Position numbers and translations under genes: made by a program | Notes under the pieces: generated by a model | What the model saw: only the letters and a program-made list of their open reading frames with translations | Told to the model about the DNA's origin: nothing | Database searches by the model: none | Shown here: positions 58,274 through 64,000 of the stretch, in pieces | Position numbering within the stretch: position 1 is the stretch's first letter | Layout of the letters: every line of letters starts with the position of its first letter | Assembly: GCF_004217135.1 (NCBI RefSeq) | Contig: NZ_SHKK01000001.1 | Location: 558,001-622,000 of the forward strand | Source: Micromonospora violae | GTDB taxonomy: Bacteria; Actinomycetota; Actinomycetes; Mycobacteriales; Micromonosporaceae | Direction of reading: 5' to 3' | Length of the DNA stretch: 64,000 nucleotides

Positions 58274-61200
58274 ATGACCAGACAGCTGACGGCGCCCGTC
58301 GCGGTGACCTTCGGCGTCCTCGGGCCGGTGACCGCCGCGACCGAACGCGGTCCGGTCCCGCTGCGGGGACACCGGCAGCGCCTGGTGCTGGGCCGGCTGC
58401 TGATCGCCCAGGGGCGGGTGGTGCCGGTGGATCGGCTCGTCGACGACCTCTGGGAAGTCGCTCCGGACGGGGCGGTGGGCGCGATCCGGACCTTCGTCGC
58501 CGATCTGCGCCGGGCCCTGGAGCCCGATCGACCACCCCGGCAACCGCCCCGGATCCTGGTCACCGAGCCGCCCGGATACGTGTTGAAGGCCGCCCCGGAC
58601 GCGGTGGACGCCGGCCGGTTCGAGGCGGCCGTCGGGGAGGCCGGCCGGCTGTTGGCGGCCGGACGTCCCGCGCCGGCCCTCGCCGCGCTGGAGGCGGCGC
58701 TCAAGCTCTGGCGCGGGCCCGCCTACGCCGACTGCGCCAACGAGTCCTGGGCGATCGCGGAGATCAACCGGCTGAACGAGCTGCGGAATCTCGCCGTTGA
58801 GCGGCGGGCGGAGGCGCTGCTGGCGGTGGGCCGGCCGGACGAGGCCGCCGCGGACCTACCGGCACACCTGGCCCGCCATCCGCTGCGGGAGGACGCCTGG
58901 CGGCTGCTGGCGATCGCCCGGTACCGCGCCGGCCGGCAGGGCGACGCGTTGGCCGCGCTGCGGGAGGCCCGGGACGTCCTGGTGACCGAGTTGGGCGTGG
59001 ACCCGGGGCCCGAGCTGCGGCGGCTGGAAGCCGACATCCTGGCCCAGGCGCCGCACCTCACCCCGCCCGTCGACCCAGCCGCCACCCCCGACCTCGCCGA
59101 ATCCGGTCGACCCGCCGCGGCCGGGCAGCGGCCGTTCGTCGGCCGCGCCGCCGAGCTGACCCGGCTGCGGCGTGCCGCCGAGGCCGCGTCCCGACACCGC
59201 CAGCCGACGCTCGCCCTGCTCAGCGGCGACCCGGGCACCGGCAAGACGGCGCTGGCCGAGGCCCTGACCCAGCGACTCGCCGCCGAGGGCTGGCACACGG
59301 CGTGGGGAGGCAGCCCGGAGTACGAGGGTGCCCCGCCAGCCTGGCCGTGGACCCAGATCACCGACGCGCTCGCCGGGCCCACCGCCCCCGCAGCCGTCGC
59401 CGACCGTGCCGACGGCCCGGCGGACCCCGCCACGGCGCGGTTCCGTCGGCACCGCGCGGTGGCGTCGCTGATCTCGGCGGTCGCCGACCGAGGGCCGGTT
59501 CTGCTGGTCCTCGACGACCTGCACCGCGCCGACGGTGACACCCTGGACCTGTTGACCGCGCTGCTCGCCGGTCCGCAGCCGGCCAGCGGGCCGGTGCTGA
59601 TCCTGGGCACCTACCGGGCCACCGAGATCAGCCCGGAGCTGACCGCCGCCCTGGCCCGCGCGGCCGGGCTGGAACCGGTCCGGGAGTACCTCGGCGGCCT
59701 GCCCGCGTCGGCGACCGGTGAACTGGCCGGCGTCATCGTCGGGGCGGAGCTGGACCCGGCCACCGCCCAGCTGATCCACCAGCGCAGCGGCGGCAACCCG
59801 TTCTTCGTCCGCGAGTTGGCCCAGCTCTACGCCGGTGCCGGGGAGGCGGCGCTGGCCTCCGTGCCGCCCGGCGTCCGCGACGTGATCCGGCACCGGTTGG
59901 CGCAGCTGCCCGACTCGACCCGTACCGTGCTGCGGCAGGCGGCCGTGCTCGGACGCGACGTCGACCCGGACGTGCTGGGCGCGTTGGCCGGCGACCCGAC
60001 GGCAGCGCTGGACGCCGTGGACCGTGCCCTGGCGGCCGGGTTCCTCAGCGAGCGGGAGCCCGACGGGCGGCTGCGCTTCACCCACATCCTGGTCCGCGAC
60101 ACGCTCTACGCCGACCTGTCCGCGCCGCGCCGTTCCGCCTGGCACGCGGCCGTCGCCGCGGTGCTGCGCCAGCGGAAACCCGTCGAGCCGGCGGCCCTCG
60201 CGTACCACCTGCTGAGCGCCGGTGGGCCGGTCGCCGCCGCTGAGGCGTCGACGTACGCCGCGATGGCGGCCGAGCAGGCCGAACGGGGCGGTAACCCCCA
60301 CGAGGCGGCCCGCCTGTGGGGTCAGGCGGTCGACGCGTACGACCGGGCCGGTGGGGTCGAGCCGCGCGGGCGGGTGACCGCGCTGCTCGGCCTGGGGCGG
60401 GCGCTGGCCGTGACCGGCCGGCTGGCCGAGGCGCGGCGGCGGCGGGCCGAGGCGATCAGCGCCGCCGAGTCCACCGGCGACCCGCTGCTGATCCAGGAGG
60501 TGCTGGCGGGCTTCGACGTACCGGCCAGTTGGACGCGTAACGACGACGACGTGCTCTCCGGGCACATCGTCCGCGCCGCCGAACACGCCCTGACCGCGAT
60601 CGGCCCGACCGGCTCGGCGCAGCGCAGCCGGCTGCTGAGCACGCTCGCGCTGGAGCTGCGCGGCACCGCCACCGATCGGGGCCGCCGCGCGGCCGAGGAA
60701 GCGGAGACGATCGCCCGCCGCATCGGCGATCCGGGGCTGCTGGCCTTCGCGCTCAACGCCCGCTTCATGCACGCCTTCCACCGCGTCGGTCTGGCCGACG
60801 CGCGGGCCGGCATCGGCGTCGAACTGGTCGACCTGGCCGCCCGGCACCACCTGGTGACCTTCGAGGTGCTCGGCCACCTCGTCCTGGTCCAGGCCAACTG
60901 CGCGGTGGCCGACCGGTCCGGCGCCGACGCACACGCACGCGCCGCGGACCGCCTCGCGCAGCGGTACGAGCTGCCGTTGGTCGGCGTCTTCACCGGGTGG
61001 TATGCCGCGCTGCGCCTGGCCCTCGACGGCGAGTCGGACGCGGCGGCCCGGGCGTACCGTGCGGCCGCCGAGCGGGTGAGCGCCGACGGCATGCCGGGGC
61101 TGACCCAGGGGCTGCTCCCACTGGCCCTGCTCGGTCTGCGGCTGGCCGACACCATCGGCGCGCAGCAGCCGACCACCGGGCTCGCTGGTGCCGGTTCGAT

Positions 61201-61600
61201 CGTCGGCGGGCCCGGCGCGGAGGACTGGGCGGAGCTGGACTGGGGGCCGCACGAGCCGTGGGTCCGACCGTTGCTGCTGCTCGCCGCCGACGACCGGAAT
61301 GCCGCCGCAGCCGCCCTGCGCGCGGTCCCGGAGGGGCCGCACGACCTGCTACGCGAGGTACGGCTCTGCCTCGTCGGTCGGGCGGCGCGCGCCCTCGACG
61401 ACCGGGCCACGATGACCCGGGTCCACGCCGACCTGCTGCCGGCCGCCGACGAGATGGCCGCCGGCAGCGGGGTGCTCACCGCCGGCCCGGTGGCCGGGCA
61501 CCTCGCCGATCTGGCCGCCGCGCTGGGCCGTGCCGAGGAGGCGGCCGAGCACCGCCGTCGGGCACGCGCGGTGACCGCCCGCGCCCGCGACACCGCCTGA
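58274..61600 (+). CDS. AfsR/SARP-type regulator with AAA ATPase and TPR-like tail
   Basis: A 1108-residue transcription activator. The N-terminal winged helix (~12-105, 'LRGHRQRLVLGRLLIAQGRV') is followed by a BTAD domain (~110-255, 'REDAWRLLAIARYRAGRQGD' and 'TELGVDPGPELRRLEADIL'). The ATPase has Walker A GDPGTGKT near residue 317 and Walker B 'VLLVLDDLHRADGD'. A long Ala-rich helical tail completes it, as in AfsR-like SARPs that switch on secondary-metabolite genes. ATG 58274 follows TAGATT by six bases (leaderless). It precedes the antiporter and the NRPS at the right edge in the same direction, so it is the likely pathway-linked activator; whether it controls that NRPS is inferred. Confidence 0.9.
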   Translation: MTRQLTAPVAVTFGVLGPVTAATERGPVPLRGHRQRLVLGRLLIAQGRVVPVDRLVDDLWEVAPDGAVGAIRTFVADLRRALEPDRPPRQPPRILVTEPPGYVLKAAPDAVDAGRFEAAVGEAGRLLAAGRPAPALAALEAALKLWRGPAYADCANESWAIAEINRLNELRNLAVERRAEALLAVGRPDEAAADLPAHLARHPLREDAWRLLAIARYRAGRQGDALAALREARDVLVTELGVDPGPELRRLEADILAQAPHLTPPVDPAATPDLAESGRPAAAGQRPFVGRAAELTRLRRAAEAASRHRQPTLALLSGDPGTGKTALAEALTQRLAAEGWHTAWGGSPEYEGAPPAWPWTQITDALAGPTAPAAVADRADGPADPATARFRRHRAVASLISAVADRGPVLLVLDDLHRADGDTLDLLTALLAGPQPASGPVLILGTYRATEISPELTAALARAAGLEPVREYLGGLPASATGELAGVIVGAELDPATAQLIHQRSGGNPFFVRELAQLYAGAGEAALASVPPGVRDVIRHRLAQLPDSTRTVLRQAAVLGRDVDPDVLGALAGDPTAALDAVDRALAAGFLSEREPDGRLRFTHILVRDTLYADLSAPRRSAWHAAVAAVLRQRKPVEPAALAYHLLSAGGPVAAAEASTYAAMAAEQAERGGNPHEAARLWGQAVDAYDRAGGVEPRGRVTALLGLGRALAVTGRLAEARRRRAEAISAAESTGDPLLIQEVLAGFDVPASWTRNDDDVLSGHIVRAAEHALTAIGPTGSAQRSRLLSTLALELRGTATDRGRRAAEEAETIARRIGDPGLLAFALNARFMHAFHRVGLADARAGIGVELVDLAARHHLVTFEVLGHLVLVQANCAVADRSGADAHARAADRLAQRYELPLVGVFTGWYAALRLALDGESDAAARAYRAAAERVSADGMPGLTQGLLPLALLGLRLADTIGAQQPTTGLAGAGSIVGGPGAEDWAELDWGPHEPWVRPLLLLAADDRNAAAAALRAVPEGPHDLLREVRLCLVGRAARALDDRATMTRVHADLLPAADEMAAGSGVLTAGPVAGHLADLAAALGRAEEAAEHRRRARAVTARARDTA

Positions 61601-61720
61601 CCGTCCCCCACCGCCACGGATCACTCACGGCCTTGCCGGTTTCCGCCGGAACCCGTCGCTGGGTGCGGTCAGATGGAACCACCGGCGCGCCCACCGTCGG
61701 TCCGGTCCGAGGGGGTACGC

Positions 61721-63295
61721 GTGGAGGCGCTGGTCCTGATCGTGGTGCTCGGCGTCACGGTCCTCGTCGGCACCACCCTCGGCGGTCGGTACCGGGTGGC
61801 CCCGCCGGTCCTGCTCATCGCGTTCGGCGTGCTGCTCGGGCTCACGCCGCCGCTGTCCGAGGTCATCCTGGAACCGGACCTGGTCCTGCTGATCTTCCTG
61901 CCGGCGATCCTGTACCGGGAGAGCCTCGCCATCAGCCTGCGGGAGATCCGGGCCAACCTGCCGGTGATCGGGCTGCTCGCCGTGGTGTTGGTGGTGCTCA
62001 CCATGGTCACGGTGTCGTTCGCCGCGCAGGCGTTCGGGGTGAACCCCGCCGCCGCCTGGGTGCTCGGCGCGGTCCTCGCGCCCACCGACGCCGCAGCGGT
62101 CACCGGGTTGGCCAAGCGGCTGCCCCGCAAGCTCCTCACCACCCTGCACGCGGAGAGCCTGGTCAACGACGGCACCGCGCTGGTGATCTTCGCGGTGACC
62201 GTGGCTCTGCTCAGCCACAGCGCCGAGCCGGGCGTGCTGGGCATCAGCGAGGAGTTCGTCGGCGCCAGCCTCGGTGGTGTGGTCGCTGGTCTGCTGGTGG
62301 GGGCCATCGTGGTGCTGGTCCGCAAGCGGCTCGACGATCCGCTGCGCGAGGGCGCGCTCAGCGTGCTGACACCGTTCGGCGCCTTCCTGCTCGCCGACTC
62401 GGTGCACGCTAGCGGTGTGCTGGCGGTGGTGGTCGCCGGCCTGGTGCTGTCCTACGCCGGCCCACGGGTGATCCGCGCCCGGTCCCGGGTGTTGGCGTTC
62501 GCGTTCTGGGACCTGTCCACCTTCCTGATCAACGGTGGATTGTTCGTCCTGCTCGGCACGCAGATTCCCCGCGCGGTACGGGGCATCACCAGCACCTCGA
62601 CCGGGCGGGCTCTGCTGATCGTGCTGGTGGTGACAGCGGTCGTGATCGGCACCCGGATGTTCTTCGTCTACCTGACCGCGCAGATCGCACGGCTGCGACG
62701 ACGCCGCATCACGGACCCGAACCAGGGGCCGTCGAACTGGCGGGTGGGGACCGTCGCGGGCTGGTCCGGTTTCCGCGGTGCCGTGTCGCTCGCCGCCGCC
62801 CTGGCCGTCCCGACGATGACGGTCGACGGTCGACCGGTTGTCGAACGCGACCTGATCATCTTCGTCACCGCCCTGGTGATCGTGCTGATCATGCTGCTCC
62901 AGGGCACCACCCTGCCGTTGGTGGTGCGCTGGGCCGGGCTGCGCGGTGACCCGGAACGCGTGGACGAGACCCGGCTTGCCCGTCGGCGGGCGACCGAGGC
63001 GGGCCTGGCCGCCCTCCCTGAGATCGCCGCCGAGGTCGGTGCCGAGCAGGAGTCGGTCCGTCGGTTGCAGGCCGAGTACCAGCGGCACCTGGTGGACCTT
63101 GAGGAGTGCGGTGGGGACACCGCCGAGGAACGCCGCCTGGAGCGGCAGCTCCGCCTTCGCGTCCTCGCCCACAAGCGCCGTGAGGTCACCCGCCTGCGTG
63201 ACAACCGGGAGATCGACGACCTGGTGCTCCAGGAGCTCCAATCCGCGCTGGACAACGAGGAGATCCGGCTGCTGGGGCGCGGGCCCAACGAGTGA
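61721..63295 (+). CDS. CPA1 family Na+(K+)/H+ antiporter
   Basis: A 524-residue membrane protein with about 12 segments, then a ~100-residue soluble helical tail rich in Glu and Arg. 'VLAPTDAAAVTGLAKRLPRK' and 'LHAESLVNDGTALVIFAVTV' contain the Asp pair and the ESLxNDGTA motif diagnostic of CPA1/NhaP-type antiporters, and 'GWSGFRGAVSLAAALAVP' is the conserved cytoplasmic-loop/helix stretch. GTG 61721 is preferred because GAGGGGG lies upstream at 61709-61715 and the family starts there; an ATG 16 codons earlier lacks a ribosome-binding site. It exchanges sodium or potassium for protons, and the tail probably senses pH. Confidence 0.92.
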   Translation: MEALVLIVVLGVTVLVGTTLGGRYRVAPPVLLIAFGVLLGLTPPLSEVILEPDLVLLIFLPAILYRESLAISLREIRANLPVIGLLAVVLVVLTMVTVSFAAQAFGVNPAAAWVLGAVLAPTDAAAVTGLAKRLPRKLLTTLHAESLVNDGTALVIFAVTVALLSHSAEPGVLGISEEFVGASLGGVVAGLLVGAIVVLVRKRLDDPLREGALSVLTPFGAFLLADSVHASGVLAVVVAGLVLSYAGPRVIRARSRVLAFAFWDLSTFLINGGLFVLLGTQIPRAVRGITSTSTGRALLIVLVVTAVVIGTRMFFVYLTAQIARLRRRRITDPNQGPSNWRVGTVAGWSGFRGAVSLAAALAVPTMTVDGRPVVERDLIIFVTALVIVLIMLLQGTTLPLVVRWAGLRGDPERVDETRLARRRATEAGLAALPEIAAEVGAEQESVRRLQAEYQRHLVDLEECGGDTAEERRLERQLRLRVLAHKRREVTRLRDNREIDDLVLQELQSALDNEEIRLLGRGPNE

Positions 63296-63568
63296 CCGGG
63301 TGCCGGCAACCCCCGTCGGACCCCAACGTTCGGGGCGAACGGCGGGTGAACGGCGTACGTCGGTCAGCGGCGTCGAGGGCGCCGGGCCAGCCGCAGGTCA
63401 GCGGCTTACGGTTCCCGCTCGAACCGATCTGACCTGGGCCGCTGCGGTCGGCCGCAGTTGATCTCAATGATGACCAGATGTTCGCCCTCCGGTGGCCCGG
63501 ACGGTGGGTTGATCTTCGTACGGTGTCGGCGCCGTCCGCTGGACGGGTCGAAGGTCGAGGAGAGATCC

Positions 63569-64000
63569 GTGTCCGTCATCCCCACCGTCAGGTCGCCCGA
63601 ACCGGGCCGAAGCGTCGTCGCCCAGTACGCGGTCTCGGCGTACCCGCCCGCCGGAGTGCTCGACCAGATCGAACAGCACGCCCGTCGGTCCCCCGACCGG
63701 CCGGCGCTGTGCGACGACGCCGGTGCGATCGGCTACGCCGACCTTCTCCGGCGGATCGACGCGTTGGCCACGGTGTTGCACGGGCACGGGGTCGGCCGGG
63801 GCGCACTGGTCGGCGTCTGCCTGCCCCGGGGGCGTGACGCCATCGTGGCGATGCTGGCCGCGATCCGCGCCGGGGCCGGTTACCTGCCGCTGGATCCCGC
63901 CTATCCGTCGAACCGGCTGGCGCTGATGGTCGCCGACGCCCGGCCCACGTTGGTGCTCACCGGTCACGGTGCGGCGGAGCTGCCGGCCGGTACCCCACTG
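63569..64000 (+). CDS. Non-ribosomal peptide synthetase, start of the first adenylation domain (3' truncated)
   Basis: An open frame runs from GTG 63569 (good AGGAG site) past the right edge without a stop, giving the first 144 residues. 'YPPAGVLDQIEQHARRSPDR' starts an adenylation domain, followed by core A1-like 'IGYADLLRRIDALATVL' and A2-like 'AIRAGAGYLPLDPAYPSNRL', both typical of NRPS and related AMP-forming enzymes. No condensation domain precedes it, so this may be a loading module or a stand-alone A-domain protein. The preceding AfsR-like regulator makes a biosynthetic cluster likely. Specificity residues lie beyond the window. Confidence 0.85.
   Translation, partial: MSVIPTVRSPEPGRSVVAQYAVSAYPPAGVLDQIEQHARRSPDRPALCDDAGAIGYADLLRRIDALATVLHGHGVGRGALVGVCLPRGRDAIVAMLAAIRAGAGYLPLDPAYPSNRLALMVADARPTLVLTGHGAAELPAGTPL

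Noticed and set aside
58856..61342. 828-codon minus-strand frame opposite the AfsR-like regulator.
   Set aside because: No domain and skewed composition; the plus strand has BTAD and ATPase motifs.
61625..63241. 538-codon minus-strand frame opposite the antiporter.
   Set aside because: His/Gln/Asp-rich shadow composition; the plus strand has all CPA1 motifs.
1..64000. tRNA, rRNA or riboswitch genes.
   Set aside because: No cloverleaf, rRNA-like or known riboswitch pattern was recognised by eye; a covariance-model search (tRNAscan-SE, Infernal/Rfam) would settle it.

Overview
This is a high-GC actinomycete chromosome segment. It is most likely from Micromonospora or a close relative (family Micromonosporaceae). 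I infer this from the codon bias, the many GTG starts, leaderless TAGNNT promoters, the gene families present and the GATCAAG-type intergenic palindromes; no rRNA or marker gene confirms it. I see no tRNA, rRNA, CRISPR array, insertion sequence or prophage. Coding density is high, with about 53 credible protein genes plus one candidate leader ORF. Both window edges cut through genes: a beta-propeller protein on the left and a non-ribosomal peptide synthetase on the right.

Layout. 1-5134: end of a TolB-like protein, then a leftward FtsX/LolD-type exporter cassette. 5413-8003: two secreted cell-wall hydrolases with matching C-terminal modules. 8031-12869: leftward unit of a rifampin-phosphotransferase-like PEP enzyme, a membrane protein and a TetR regulator, divergent from a membrane-anchored M23 protein. 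13041-17845: a surface module made of a 1002-residue lectin/FN3 protein convergent with a two-gene WxL-like/DUF916-like operon. 18015-20454: a DUF4331 protein and a secreted GH16 beta-glucanase with a LacI-type operator. 20834-27535: a DUF6193-like protein, a cysteine-desulfurase-like enzyme overlapping an ABCG-type transporter, a TetR/SDR/tautomerase cluster and a formaldehyde-dehydrogenase-like enzyme.

28040-33426: a monosaccharide ABC importer (mmsA-mmsB-chvE type) with a coupled 9-codon leader, followed by a ROK regulator. 33494-38388: an AlkZ/YcaQ-like glycosylase, a YtrA-type GntR/ATPase/permease operon and an Nramp transporter. 38389-38838: two different tandem repeats around a strong palindrome. 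39335-43334: a secreted beta-propeller, a nitronate monooxygenase, an unusual START-domain/transmembrane/CBM2-like fusion and a maltokinase-cap protein. 43382-48183: a GH87-like beta-helix enzyme, a NYN/OST-HTH protein, small proteins and DUF1062. 48425-58147: an oxidoreductase, a NarL-type two-component system, TetR, LtrA, a membrane protein with a lipase box, a small membrane pair and a dehalogenase-like hydrolase. 58274-64000: an AfsR/SARP regulator, a cation/proton antiporter and the start of an NRPS, probably the edge of a biosynthetic cluster.

Themes. Much of the window concerns the cell envelope and extracellular polysaccharide: M23 and amidase hydrolases, GH16, GH87, CBM2-like, lectin and WxL-like modules, and sugar import. 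Regulators tend to sit beside their targets with visible palindromic operators. The most unusual features are the WxL/DUF916-like module in an actinomycete, the START-TM-CBM2 fusion, the leader ORF before the sugar importer and the 9-bp minisatellite.
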